Shown one piece after another: positions 55,635-64,000 of a DNA stretch of 64,000 bases. The notes beneath the pieces were generated by a model that was not told the origin of the DNA, made no database searches, and saw nothing but the letters and a program-made list of their open reading frames with translations. A program made the position numbers and the translations under genes. The DNA is taken from contig JAFVBB010000001.1 in the NCBI GenBank assembly GCA_017480225.1, positions 1 to 64,000 of the forward strand, in the 5' to 3' direction. Numbering within the stretch: position 1 is the stretch's first letter; each line of letters opens with the position of its first letter. Source of the stretch: Bacteroidales bacterium. GTDB taxonomy: Bacteria > Bacteroidota > Bacteroidia > Bacteroidales > P3.

Positions 55635-55734
55635 TACCATCGATGCAGGAAATAGAAAAAGGCAAGCTTTGCAGATGGCGCGCAACACACTATCAACCAA
55701 CGCGCTACGAATAACAATCGCACAAATCATCTTG

Positions 55735-55905
55735 TATCACACTGAAAACCAGCCACAAGACACATCAAGTCCATATCAACACCGTCTGTTCTTCGATTGT
55801 TCTCCGATTGTTCTTCGATTGTTCTTCGATTTAATATCGAAGAACAATCGAAGAACAATCGGAGAACAATCGAAGAACAGACGGCCTTAACATTGCCCCG
55901 ACACC
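55735..55905 (-). repeat. 11-nt-unit palindromic element, copy 6
   Basis: Core 55788-55878, perfect 42-nt arms (unit order GTTCTTCGATT, GTTCTCCGATT, GTTCTTCGATT, GTTCTTCGA), loop TTTAATA (55830-55836), then AGACGGCC (55879-55886). Flank TATCACACTGAAAACCAGCC (55735-55754) and ATCAAGTCCATATCAACACC (55764-55783) closely matches the flank of copy 4, so orientation is minus. It separates the kamD-led series from the low-GC lipoprotein. The rest of the gap (55906-56064) is AT-rich with no other recognisable element. Confidence 0.95.
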
Positions 55906-56064
55906 ACGCTAAGTTGATTTTCAACAACATACAGTGCACCACAACTAATAAAACTCCATAAGGCACTGCATTGCAGCACATTGAGAGCATTATGCGATAA
56001 CCAGGAATATTGGTAAAACAGTTAAAAAAGCAATACTGAATGTCCGCGTAACAAAAATAATTCG

Positions 56065-56072
56065 TACCTTTG
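56065..56072 (+). promoter_or_regulatory. -7 box for the fibronectin-domain lipoprotein
   Basis: TACCTTTG, an exact TAnnTTTG match, 23 nt before the ATG at 56096. Confidence 0.8.
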
Positions 56073-56095
56073 CAAAACTAACTAAAACCACAAAA

Positions 56096-57550
56096 ATGCT
56101 CTACAAAACAAAGAAACAACTATTTACGGCGGTCTGCCTATGCGTTGCGCTGGCATCATGCGGGGTGGACGAGCCGGAGACCCTTGCCCCTGACGCACGC
56201 CATGGACAAAAGAGTCTGACCGAAAACGGAGTCGACACCGTACGGTGCAACCAACTGATGGACACCTACGCCAAGATGCTGTCAGTGGCAGTTGGCAAAA
56301 GCGAGGAACTCCGCTTCAGGATAAGGGAAGAGGCGATGCTGCAGTTCGACGGGGACTACGACATTCTCGCCAACCATCTGCACAGGCAGACATTGCCTGG
56401 AGAAAACAGCTCGGTGTCCGCCCTCATTGGCCGATACTATTCAGACGATATGTCGAAAACAGTCGGCATACAGCAGTTCCCGGAGTTCTTTGACACCCTG
56501 TTTTCATATGTGCCCAACCTGCAGGTGTCGGTTCCGGTAGAATGCGAGGAGTGGAATGTCCAGCAATTCATTCCGCGAACCGTCGTGTTGCCCCTCGACT
56601 TCGACGAGTCAGCAGAAAGCATTGGGACATACGCCAATGGGCAGGAAAGCGAGCCTGTGAGCCTACGGCAGGACCCGACGATGCCGTTCATTGTTGTGTC
56701 GGAATCGGAGAGAATTGACCGCAATGGGCAGTCGCGCATCAAAATTCATTCCGCAAAAGATGGCGAAGACTCAACAGCAAAGAGGATTCCCGCCCCTGAA
56801 GGACTGGTGGTAGACTATGCCGGACGCAACATGCTCCGACTCTATTGGAAAGACGACCCCCAGGCCACTGCCTACGAAGTGTACCGTGCAGAACAGAACG
56901 CTACTATATCACTGATTGCCACAGTGCCCGCGAGCTGGAACATTTACGAAGACCAAAACCTTGTTCCAGGGAAAAAATACACCTACATGGTCAAGGCCAT
57001 CGATGAGAATGGAAACTCTTCTGTGTTGTCACAAAGCACGTCATGGTATGCCGCAGAGCGATATGTGGGAAGCGCGACATACTTAAGCGGTGTCAGGTTC
57101 GATGGATACAATGCGCTCATGAAATATGAATCATGGACGAGAGGGAAACCCGAACTGGTACTCCACGTTTATTCAGGCACAGGAGAGAACAACACAAAAG
57201 AGATTAAATCAATATCGTGGATAACGCCGCAGCCTGAAAGAAAAAAAGTTGCGGGGCACTGGGTTGACTTTGACATTAAGATAGGAGAATGGGATCCTGA
57301 CATTTTGGGGAACATTTGGTATTTTTCATGGAGTGAGTTTGATCCTGTCAGCATAGAAGAAATCTCGTTCAACACAAACGCTACATGGAGGGATACTGTC
57401 GGAAGATGGACCATTGGGGCTGGTGCAACCGTCAAACTAAAGATTACAAAAAACAGCAATATGGGGAATAGTTGCATCTTCTTTTGGGATCCCCAAGATG
57501 AGCAATACTCGCTCGGCACTGGTTTTAACTTCCGTGTAAAAACAAAATAA
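56096..57550 (+). CDS. lipoprotein with a fibronectin type III-like domain
   Basis: 484 residues. Lipobox VALASC (Cys22). Residues about 235-330 form a fibronectin III-like domain (PEGLVVDYAGRNMLRLYWKD, AYEVYRAEQ, KYTYMVKAIDENGNSSVLS), preceded by an unassigned region and followed by a C-terminal beta-rich region ending in GTGFNFRVKTK. The coding is visibly AT-richer than neighbouring genes, especially after 57060, which may mean recent acquisition. The small barrel gene follows after 5 nt. Probably surface-exposed; function unknown. Confidence 0.75.
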   Translation: MLYKTKKQLFTAVCLCVALASCGVDEPETLAPDARHGQKSLTENGVDTVRCNQLMDTYAKMLSVAVGKSEELRFRIREEAMLQFDGDYDILANHLHRQTLPGENSSVSALIGRYYSDDMSKTVGIQQFPEFFDTLFSYVPNLQVSVPVECEEWNVQQFIPRTVVLPLDFDESAESIGTYANGQESEPVSLRQDPTMPFIVVSESERIDRNGQSRIKIHSAKDGEDSTAKRIPAPEGLVVDYAGRNMLRLYWKDDPQATAYEVYRAEQNATISLIATVPASWNIYEDQNLVPGKKYTYMVKAIDENGNSSVLSQSTSWYAAERYVGSATYLSGVRFDGYNALMKYESWTRGKPELVLHVYSGTGENNTKEIKSISWITPQPERKKVAGHWVDFDIKIGEWDPDILGNIWYFSWSEFDPVSIEEISFNTNATWRDTVGRWTIGAGATVKLKITKNSNMGNSCIFFWDPQDEQYSLGTGFNFRVKTK

Positions 57551-57555
57551 TCACC

Positions 57556-58089
57556 ATGAAAAAAGCTCTATGTATTGTGGCATTGCTGGTTGCCGGCATG
57601 TCGGTCTTCGCGCAAAATCCCAAACAATGGGAGTGGAATGTCTCATTTGACAGAACCACACAGACCACACCTGTGCTGCTGTCTGAATACGGGTACTGGA
57701 TGTCCAGACTTATTCCGGTCTACGCTGTAGCGGTACGCAAAACCGGTATAAAGGTAGACGCCTGCAAAAAGCTGTCGGACACTTTCTCGCTCGGCCCCGC
57801 CGTGAAAGCAGATGCGTTGGTTTCAGGCTTTTTTGAAGGGTGGGGATTAATGGGAGGCCTCTCAATGAAGAAAACACTGGCACCAAGCGGCCGGTGGACA
57901 CCTTATCTGTCTGCCGTAGCCATGGCAGGATGGGGCTCATCATTTGCCGCCGAGGTGCAGGCACACCTGGGATTCTCATACGCGCTTAGCGACAACCTGT
58001 CTGTGACGTACTCGACGCTGCTCGAATACTGCTTCATGAACCCGCTCGGGGGACTCAACTACGGCGTGTCCATGGGCATCATGTTCTGA
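57556..58089 (+). CDS. small outer-membrane barrel protein
   Basis: 177 residues with signal peptide MKKALCIVALLVAGMSVFAQ. The remainder looks like an eight-stranded barrel (SFAAEVQAHLGFSYAL, LSVTYSTLLEYCFM, final YGVSMGIMF). Five nt after the fibronectin-type lipoprotein, so the two probably work together at the outer membrane. No named family recognised. Confidence 0.75.
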   Translation: MKKALCIVALLVAGMSVFAQNPKQWEWNVSFDRTTQTTPVLLSEYGYWMSRLIPVYAVAVRKTGIKVDACKKLSDTFSLGPAVKADALVSGFFEGWGLMGGLSMKKTLAPSGRWTPYLSAVAMAGWGSSFAAEVQAHLGFSYALSDNLSVTYSTLLEYCFMNPLGGLNYGVSMGIMF

Positions 58090-58115
58090 CGGGCGGCTTG
58101 ACAGGCGCTGAAGGC

Positions 58116-58152
58116 AAGGGGCAGACTGCGCGACACGCGGCCTGCCCTTTTA
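58116..58152 (+). terminator. intrinsic terminator after the barrel gene
   Basis: 9-bp stem AAGGGGCAG (58116-58124) with CTGCCCTTT (58142-58150; one G.T pair), followed by TTTA. The remaining 58153-58322 is non-coding, turning AT-rich, with nothing recognised. Confidence 0.7.
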
Positions 58153-58322
58153 CCATGGTGTCGCCTACCTGACGCGACCGGCCTGACGACAGGCGAGGAT
58201 TGAGCACCGCGCCCACCGCGTACAGCAAAGTGCCGTCAGCATAAATTGCTCCAAATCAAGGCGCGGAGGTAAATTAACTAAATTTTTTTAACATTTATGC
58301 AATAAAATGCAATAAATGGTGT

Positions 58323-58330
58323 TATGATTG
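58323..58330 (+). promoter_or_regulatory. weak -7 box for the cyclophilin gene
   Basis: TATGATTG, one base off TAnnTTTG, 27 nt before the ATG at 58358; an AAAGGAG ribosome binding site lies between. Confidence 0.45.
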
Positions 58331-58357
58331 CACTTATTCAACAAAGGAGAACATGAT

Positions 58358-58816
58358 ATGAAAGCCGAAATCATCACTGCGAAAGGCACCATGCACGTCA
58401 CGCTCTACGACAAGGCCGTTCCCGGCACGGTGGCAAACTTTGTGAAGCTGGCCAAGAGCGGATTTTACGACGGCCTTCGTTTCCACAGGGTCATACCCAA
58501 CTTCGTGATACAGGGCGGCTGCCCCCACAGCCGCAACCTGGGCGACCCGAGGGTGGGCACAGGCGGTCCGGGCTGGACAATCAAGTGCGAAACCACAGCC
58601 CCGATGCAGCACCACGACCGGGGTGTGCTCAGCATGGCCCACGCAGGCAAGGACACCGGCGGCAGCCAATTCTTCGTATGCCACAACCGGGCAAACACGC
58701 AGCACCTCGACGGGGTGCACACCTGCTTCGGCCGCGTCGACGAGCAAGACTGGCCTGTGATTGACCAGATACGCCCCGGCGACCTCATTGAGCGCATCAC
58801 CGTCAGCGAAGAGTAG
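58358..58816 (+). CDS. cyclophilin-type peptidyl-prolyl isomerase
   Basis: 152 residues from ATG 58358 ([18 protein letters not shown]). Cyclophilin motifs [32 protein letters not shown] and [12 protein letters not shown]; the active-site Arg is in FHRV. No signal peptide, so cytosolic. Isomerises proline peptide bonds during folding. An AAAGGAG site precedes it. It is followed after 63 nt by the regulator gene. Confidence 0.93.
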   Translation: MKAEIITAKGTMHVTLYDKAVPGTVANFVKLAKSGFYDGLRFHRVIPNFVIQGGCPHSRNLGDPRVGTGGPGWTIKCETTAPMQHHDRGVLSMAHAGKDTGGSQFFVCHNRANTQHLDGVHTCFGRVDEQDWPVIDQIRPGDLIERITVSEE

Positions 58817-58879
58817 CCGCCCGGCCGCGGGCATGGTCACGGCCCATAACAAGACACAACGACAACAAGCAACAGAGAT

Positions 58880-59572
58880 ATGAACCTCGGAATCAAACTG
58901 CTGGTGGCGGAGGACGACCCCAACCTGGGCACCATCCTCAAGGCCTACCTTACACAGAAAGGCTACACCGTGGTGTGGGTCAAGGACGGCGAGGAAGCCC
59001 TCACGGCTTTTGAGCAGGAGGATGTCGACGCATGTATTCTCGACGTGATGATGCCGGTGAAGGACGGCTTCTCCGTGGCACGCGAGATACGCAAGGTCGA
59101 CAAGAAAGTGCCGCTCATCTTCCTGACGGCCAAGAACCTTGAGAGCGACAAGCTGAAGGGCTTCGAGGTGGGTGCCGACGACTACATCACCAAACCGTTC
59201 TCGATGGAGGAGCTGCTGGCCAGGCTCAACGCCACCATGCGCCGCTCGTTCAACGAAGACCGTCCCGACAAGAACATCTTCCGCATAGGCAACTTCACTT
59301 TTGACTATGTGCACCAGACACTCTCCATTGGTGACGACATACAGCGGCTCACGGCCAAGGAGTGCGACCTGCTGCGCATCTTCGCCATCAACTTCAACCA
59401 GCTGGTGGATCGCAACACCACGCTGCAGAAGATATGGAAGGACGACTCCTACTTCGCCGCCCGCTCCATGGATGTGTACATCACAAAGCTGCGCAAATAC
59501 CTCAGGGCCGACCCCTCGGTGGAGATTGTCAACGTGCACGGCGTTGGTTTCAAACTGACTCACAAAGAATAG
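58880..59572 (+). CDS. OmpR-family response regulator, RprY-like
   Basis: 230 residues. Receiver domain with AEDDPN, phospho-acceptor Asp55 in ILDVMMPVKDGF, and the lysine in ADDYITKPFSMEELLAR; C-terminal winged helix ending RSMDVYITKLRKYLRADPS. The wording is very close to Bacteroides RprY as I remember it. RprX, the cognate kinase, is not adjacent: the next gene is a metallo-hydrolase 7 nt away. Two-component regulator, role in this organism unknown. Confidence 0.9.
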   Translation: MNLGIKLLVAEDDPNLGTILKAYLTQKGYTVVWVKDGEEALTAFEQEDVDACILDVMMPVKDGFSVAREIRKVDKKVPLIFLTAKNLESDKLKGFEVGADDYITKPFSMEELLARLNATMRRSFNEDRPDKNIFRIGNFTFDYVHQTLSIGDDIQRLTAKECDLLRIFAINFNQLVDRNTTLQKIWKDDSYFAARSMDVYITKLRKYLRADPSVEIVNVHGVGFKLTHKE

Positions 59573-59579
59573 GTTGGCA

Positions 59580-60341
59580 ATGCGACTGACCTTCCTCGGC
59601 ACAGGCACCTCGATGGGTGTGCCTGTAATAGCCTGCAAATGCGACGTGTGCCGCTCGGCCGACGAGCATGACCACCGCCTGCGCACCTCGGCTCTGCTCA
59701 CCACCGACGAGGGGCGCAACATTTTGTTCGACATCGGCCCCGACTTCCGACAACAGATGCTGCGCCACAGTGTGTGCCACCTTGAGGCCATCCTCATCAC
59801 ACATGCCCACCGCGACCACGTGGCAGGCATGGACGATATTCGCCCACTCAACTATGTGCAGCAAACGGTCATGGACATTTACCTCAACCAGCAGGCTGCC
59901 CACGCCATTGAGCGCGACTACAAATACATCTTCTCGCCCCATGCCTACCCCGGCCTGCCCGAGGCGGCACTTCACATCGTGGACCAGCCTTTCCAAGCGG
60001 CAGGAGTGGAGGTGGTGCCCGTGCGCGTGATGCATAAGGATTTGCCGACATTGGCATTCCGCATCGGCCCGTTTGCCTACATCACCGACGCGAGCTATAT
60101 TGCACCTGAAGAGCTGGATAAGTTGAAAGGCGTTAGGGTTATGGTAATTAACGCGTTGAGAAAAGAAAAGCACTTCTCGCACTTTTGCCTTGAGGAAGCC
60201 CTCGGCGTGATAGAAACAGTGAAGCCCCAACGTGCCTACCTGACCCACATCAGCCACGAAATGGGGCTGCACAAAGAAGTGCAAAAGGAGCTGCCAAACG
60301 GTGTGTTCATGGCACACGACAACCTCACCATAGAGATATGA
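59580..60341 (+). CDS. metallo-beta-lactamase fold hydrolase (PhnP/YycJ-like)
   Basis: 253 residues from ATG 59580 (an in-frame TTG at 59574 exists). MRLTFLGTGTSMGVPVIACKC at the start, zinc motif THAHRDHVAGMDD, and YITDASYI and YLTHISHEMG later. Resembles PhnP-type cyclic phosphodiesterases, including the CxCxVC stretch at the N-terminus. It is followed by an overlapping glycosyltransferase gene. Substrate not predictable. Confidence 0.85.
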   Translation: MRLTFLGTGTSMGVPVIACKCDVCRSADEHDHRLRTSALLTTDEGRNILFDIGPDFRQQMLRHSVCHLEAILITHAHRDHVAGMDDIRPLNYVQQTVMDIYLNQQAAHAIERDYKYIFSPHAYPGLPEAALHIVDQPFQAAGVEVVPVRVMHKDLPTLAFRIGPFAYITDASYIAPEELDKLKGVRVMVINALRKEKHFSHFCLEEALGVIETVKPQRAYLTHISHEMGLHKEVQKELPNGVFMAHDNLTIEI

Positions 60342-61246
60342 TCAGCGTCTGCATACCAGTCTACAACACCAACGTTGTGCCCCTTGCCAGGCAACTTGCC
60401 CAGCAGGCAGGCTCGGTTGAAGAAAGAATAGAACTGGTATTCATAGACGACTGTTCCACCGAAGAATACATAGAGGCCAACACGAGCCTTGCCGAACTCG
60501 GAAAATACATCCAGCTCGACGAAAACGTGGGGCGCGCGAAGATTCGCAACCTATTCCTTGCCCACGCTGAGGGCGAATACCTGATATTCCTCGACAACGA
60601 CATGCGGCTCAAAGATGCTGATTTCCTGCGCCGTTATGCCGAAGCGGCCGCAAAAGGGGTGGCGGTTGCAGTGGGTGGGGTATGCTACGACAAACGTTTC
60701 CGCGACAAGACCCATGCCCTGCGCTATATGTATGGCACACAGGCAGAAAGCCGTGATGCCGCAACGCGTGCCAAAGACCCCTACCGCTCGTTTATGACAG
60801 GCAACTTCATGGTGAGGCGCGACGTGCTGGAACAGCATCCATTCGATGAGACCCTTAAAGGCTATGGCCACGAGGACACTCTCTTCGGTTACAGCCTCAA
60901 GTGCAACAACATAGACATTCTGCACATCGACAATGCCGCCATGATAGACAATGTCGAGACAAACATTGAATACCTTGAGAAAAGCCGCCATGCGGTAGAA
61001 AATCTGGCAAAAATTCACAGCCGCATGTACGACAACAAGGACTTTTGCCGTTCTGTACGGTTGATAACCGTCTGGCAGACCCTCAAGAGATACAGCCTGA
61101 CGCCGCTGGTGTATGCACTCTACCGCATATTGAGGCGGCCAATGGTGAGCCACTTTGAGGCCGGTGAGGCTATCAGCGTGACGCAGTTCAACTTCTACAA
61201 GCTTGGACTGTTCATTGAGTATAAGAAGAAAGCAATAAAATACTAA
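60338..61246 (+). CDS. family 2 glycosyltransferase
   Basis: 302 residues; GT-A domain with SVCIPVYNT, FIDDCST and the metal-binding FLDNDMRL; FMTGNFMVRRDVL and GYGHEDTLFGYSL follow. No transmembrane helix is evident. The start overlaps the previous stop by 4 nt. Transfers a sugar, probably in cell-surface glycan synthesis, though no other glycan genes are attached. Confidence 0.88.
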   Translation: MISVCIPVYNTNVVPLARQLAQQAGSVEERIELVFIDDCSTEEYIEANTSLAELGKYIQLDENVGRAKIRNLFLAHAEGEYLIFLDNDMRLKDADFLRRYAEAAAKGVAVAVGGVCYDKRFRDKTHALRYMYGTQAESRDAATRAKDPYRSFMTGNFMVRRDVLEQHPFDETLKGYGHEDTLFGYSLKCNNIDILHIDNAAMIDNVETNIEYLEKSRHAVENLAKIHSRMYDNKDFCRSVRLITVWQTLKRYSLTPLVYALYRILRRPMVSHFEAGEAISVTQFNFYKLGLFIEYKKKAIKY

Positions 61247-61264
61247 CCCATAAACATTTGCAAC

Positions 61265-61891
61265 ATGAAGAAAAGTACAAGGTATTTCGTGGTGGCAGCC
61301 GTGTCGATGCTGCTTGCAGGCACAGTGAGCGCCCAGGTGGTTGAGACAACCACATACGACGACGGCCGCGTCTACATCGGCCAGCGCAACGGCAAAGGCA
61401 AGATTGAGGGGCAAGGCACCATGACATGGCCCAACGGCGACCGCTACGAGGGCCAGTGGAAGAAAGGCAACCAAGAAGGCCAGGGCACCTACACCTGGGC
61501 CAACGGCATTGTGTACACCGGCGCATGGGTGAGGAACCAAATCAAGGGGCACGGTGTCTTCACGTTCCCCGACGGCTCGGTGCTTGAGGGCGAGTGGACA
61601 GACATGGGCACCGGCACCGGAAAGATGACCTGGGTCGACGGCACAGTATACGAAGGCTCGTTTGTGTCGGGCGCCGCCCACGGACAGGGTGTCAAGGTAT
61701 GGGCCAACGGCGACCGCTACGAGGGCTCATTCGTACAAGGCCACCTGAGCGGTCAGGGCACTCGCACAAACATCGATGGCTCAAGCTACACCGGGCAGTG
61801 GCTCAACGATAACTTCAACGGCAAGGGCAAATATGTCAGTGCCGACGGCGAGGTCATGGAAGGCACCTTCCGCGCCGGCAAACTGCAATAG
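61265..61891 (+). CDS. secreted MORN-repeat protein
   Basis: 208 residues. Signal peptide MKKSTRYFVVAAVSMLLAGTVSAQ, then six to seven MORN repeats of about 23 residues (for example NGDRYEGQWKKGNQEGQGTY and DGTVYEGSFVSGAAHGQGV). MORN repeats form stiff beta hairpins that bind lipids or proteins. It precedes a lipoprotein gene by 5 nt. Envelope location is likely; role unknown. Confidence 0.85.
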   Translation: MKKSTRYFVVAAVSMLLAGTVSAQVVETTTYDDGRVYIGQRNGKGKIEGQGTMTWPNGDRYEGQWKKGNQEGQGTYTWANGIVYTGAWVRNQIKGHGVFTFPDGSVLEGEWTDMGTGTGKMTWVDGTVYEGSFVSGAAHGQGVKVWANGDRYEGSFVQGHLSGQGTRTNIDGSSYTGQWLNDNFNGKGKYVSADGEVMEGTFRAGKLQ

Positions 61892-61896
61892 TAGCG

Positions 61897-62748
61897 ATGA
61901 ACAGACGAACAGTATACGCACTGGCTGCGGCCACGCTGCTCGCCACAGGATGCATCGGCGGCAGGTATGTGTCGGCCGACAGCGACTTGGAGGCAATCTA
62001 CCGTGGCCGCAGCTACTACGAGGTGGTCGACGACTTTGGCCGCCCCGATGCCACGGTGGACGACGGAATGCAGGGCACAGTCGCAATATACAGTGGCGTA
62101 AGCCTCAACGGCACCCGCGCGGCCGGTCTGTATAGCCAGTACATTGTCCGCAACAGGACAACTCACGAAGAGGGCGAGCCTGTCGGTGACGTGGCGTTCT
62201 CTTTCAACAGCAAGATGCGGTGCTATGCTGTCGACAGCGACTTCCAGCACCGCCGTGTGCGCGCCCCGAAAGAGGCGAAGCCCGAACCCTCGCGCGACCC
62301 CGACCGTCCGGTGTGGGAGACCCCACGAGTGCCACGCTCTCTTGAGTTCCCGACTGTGGAGCGCAGGTCGCCAGCCGCCGAGGTGGTGCGCATCGAGCGT
62401 GTCGACGTGAAAGAAGACGGTGTGAAGGTGTACTTCCACTATCAGGCACGCACCCCTAAGCACCGTCCGCTCAACGACTGTGGCATCAATCTCAACCATG
62501 ACGTGTACATGGAGGATGCCGACACGCGCGTACGATATGCCATGCGCGAGGTCGATGGCATTGCCTTCTACCCTGACAGCACACAGTTTGCCCACAACGT
62601 CGGCGGCTACGACGTGTTCAACTACAGCATCACCTTCGAGCCAATGTCGCGCGAGACGGTGCGCATCAACATCATTGAGCCAGGCCATTCAGGCTTCAAC
62701 TTCTACGGTGTCGACGTGAAAACACGCATCAACCCAAGAATTGATTAA
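61897..62748 (+). CDS. predicted lipoprotein of unknown function
   Basis: 283 residues; lipobox LLATGC (Cys19). N-terminal part LEAIYRGRSYYEVVDDFGRPD resembles the SmpA/BamE-like pattern of small envelope lipoproteins, followed by a Pro-rich linker (about 128-150) and a C-terminal beta domain. The resemblance to BamE is suggestive only. It lies between the MORN gene and the S9 peptidase. Confidence 0.65.
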   Translation: MNRRTVYALAAATLLATGCIGGRYVSADSDLEAIYRGRSYYEVVDDFGRPDATVDDGMQGTVAIYSGVSLNGTRAAGLYSQYIVRNRTTHEEGEPVGDVAFSFNSKMRCYAVDSDFQHRRVRAPKEAKPEPSRDPDRPVWETPRVPRSLEFPTVERRSPAAEVVRIERVDVKEDGVKVYFHYQARTPKHRPLNDCGINLNHDVYMEDADTRVRYAMREVDGIAFYPDSTQFAHNVGGYDVFNYSITFEPMSRETVRINIIEPGHSGFNFYGVDVKTRINPRID

Positions 62749-62770
62749 ACAAAACAACACCCTACCCCAA

Positions 62771-64000
62771 ATGAAGAAAACCTTACTTTTGCTGGCGGCA
62801 GGCGCACTTTGCCTTGCCGCCTGCCAACCTGAACAAACTTCGGAGAAACCCATCGGCAAGCCAGACGTGAAGGTGACCGACGGCAGGTTCACCCCGGAGG
62901 TGATGTGGAGCCTCGGCGTGATGAGTGAGTATGCGGTCAGCCCCGATGGCAGCCAAGTGCTCTACACCGTGCGCTACACCGACATGGAGCAGAACAAGAA
63001 CAACGCCGAACTCTACCTTATGCCCATAGGGGGCGGCGAGGGCAAGGCTCTGACCGCCACCGCCCAGAGCGAGTTCAGCCCCGTATGGGTCGACGGCGAG
63101 ACAATAATGTATTGCCGTGGCAGCCAAATCCTGTCCATGAACATCAACACCAAGCGCGAGTCGGTTGTGGCCGAGTGCGAGCGCGGCTTCGAAGGCTTCA
63201 AGCTGGCCCCCGACGGCAACTCGCTGGTCTACATCAGCACCATCCCTGTTGAACGTCCTGAAAACATAGACAAACTGTTCAAAGGGCTGGACAAGACCAC
63301 AGGCCGCATCAACGAAGACCTTATGTATCGCCACTGGGATCAGTGGGTTGACGAAATTCCGCACATTTATTTCGTGCCTCTGCAGAACGGCAAGGCACAG
63401 ATGGACAAGGCAGTGGACATACTCGACGGCGAGCCCTACGAGAGTCCCATGCGTCCCTGGGGCGGCACCGAGCAGTACAACTACAGCCCTGACAGCAAGA
63501 CCATAGCCTACACCTGCCGCAAAAAGACAGGCTACGACTACGCCCACTCCACCAACAGCGACATCTACATCTACGACATCGCCACCCGCCAGACGCGCAA
63601 CATCTCCGAGGGCATCATGGGCTACGACCAAAACCCAGTGTTCAGCCACGACGGCAAATACATAGCCTGGGAGAGCATGGAGCGCGACGGATACGAGAGC
63701 GACAAGCTGCGGCTGATGGTCATGGACCTGGCCACCGGCGAAAAGGTTGACTACACCGAAGGCTTCGACTATGGCGTGATGAACATCCTTTGGAGTCCGG
63801 ACGACAGCGAGCTCTACGCCATCGTCATGTATCGCGGCATGAACGAAATATTTGCCTTCAGCCGCGAAAGCAAATCAATCCGCCAGATCTCGCACGGCTA
63901 CCACGACGTGAACGCCATCCAGCTGGCCGACGGCAACCTGGTGGCCAGCCAGGCTTCCATCAAATACCCCGCCACTCTCTATTCCTACAGCATAGCCGAC
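62771..64000 (+). CDS. S9 family peptidase, lipoprotein (3' end outside window)
   Basis: 410 codons are visible. Lipobox LCLAAC (Cys18). The N-terminal part is a beta-propeller with WSLGVMSEYAVSPDGSQVLYT (seen in pieces) and NYSPDSKTIAYTC, GYDQNPVFSHDGKYIAWES and MNILWSPDDSELYA blades, typical of dipeptidyl-peptidase/acylaminoacyl-peptidase enzymes. The catalytic alpha/beta hydrolase half with the Ser lies beyond the window. Expected to release dipeptides in the periplasm. Confidence 0.9.
   Translation, partial: MKKTLLLLAAGALCLAACQPEQTSEKPIGKPDVKVTDGRFTPEVMWSLGVMSEYAVSPDGSQVLYTVRYTDMEQNKNNAELYLMPIGGGEGKALTATAQSEFSPVWVDGETIMYCRGSQILSMNINTKRESVVAECERGFEGFKLAPDGNSLVYISTIPVERPENIDKLFKGLDKTTGRINEDLMYRHWDQWVDEIPHIYFVPLQNGKAQMDKAVDILDGEPYESPMRPWGGTEQYNYSPDSKTIAYTCRKKTGYDYAHSTNSDIYIYDIATRQTRNISEGIMGYDQNPVFSHDGKYIAWESMERDGYESDKLRLMVMDLATGEKVDYTEGFDYGVMNILWSPDDSELYAIVMYRGMNEIFAFSRESKSIRQISHGYHDVNAIQLADGNLVASQASIKYPATLYSYSIAD

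Overview
The window is bacterial chromosome from a GC-rich member of the Bacteroidales (phylum Bacteroidota). Evidence: many genes are preceded by the phylum-specific -7 box TAnnTTTG instead of sigma70-type boxes; ribosome binding sites are mostly weak; and the gene families are typical of the group (DUF3127, DUF4199, DUF4835, Porin_10, an RprY-type regulator, a SusD-free set of small outer-membrane barrels and lipoproteins, HppA, fumarate reductase-type SdhCAB). I cannot place it below order. No rRNA, tRNA, CRISPR array or transposase gene was seen.

Layout. 1-2163: Nif3-like protein (cut by the window edge) and an outer-membrane barrel, minus strand. 2277-7722: glyA, a guanine deaminase-like gene, then agmatine-to-putrescine conversion (aguB, aguA) coupled to a periplasmic S41 protease. 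8036-13876: a seven-gene minus-strand operon (DUF3127, folate cyclo-ligase, tail-anchored protein, panD, LPG-synthase-like membrane protein, trxB, Porin_10). 14011-15513: small lipoprotein and galE. 15955-20777: HtrA lipoprotein protease with a MATE exporter, DUF4835 with an aminotransferase. 21024-22658: pruA. 23154-33075: a ten-gene minus-strand run headed by pyrE and ending in ychF, sufB and DUF2147. 33720-44521: hppA, then gyrB, an EcoRV-type restriction-modification pair, pepE and sdhCAB. 44996-47309: polysaccharide chain-length protein and O-antigen ligase. 47416-55601: lysine 5,6-aminomutase (kamD, kamE), a lone CoA-transferase subunit, an outer-membrane protein, a GH2-like protein without catalytic residues, and a lipoprotein. 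56096-58089: low-GC lipoprotein plus barrel. 58358-64000: cyclophilin, RprY-like regulator, metallo-hydrolase, glycosyltransferase, MORN protein, lipoprotein and an S9 peptidase cut by the window edge.

The most unusual structure is not a gene. Six copies of an oriented intergenic element of about 160 bp lie at operon boundaries. Each has a hairpin core of about 91 nt whose arms are four 11-nt units (GTTCTTCGATT and two variants) around a 7-nt loop, with conserved, different flanks on each side. A seventh locus upstream of hppA carries a flank-like motif followed by a different five-unit 11-nt direct array. I do not recognise this family.

How the genes fit together: most of the content is housekeeping (one-carbon and nucleotide metabolism, proline/glutamate oxidation, Fe-S assembly, membrane energy conservation by pyrophosphatase and fumarate reductase) typical of an anaerobic gut or oral fermenter. 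Amino-acid use (aguBA, pruA, kamDE) suggests an organism that ferments amino acids. Accessory content is limited to the restriction-modification pair, the polysaccharide genes and the lipoprotein/barrel cassettes.
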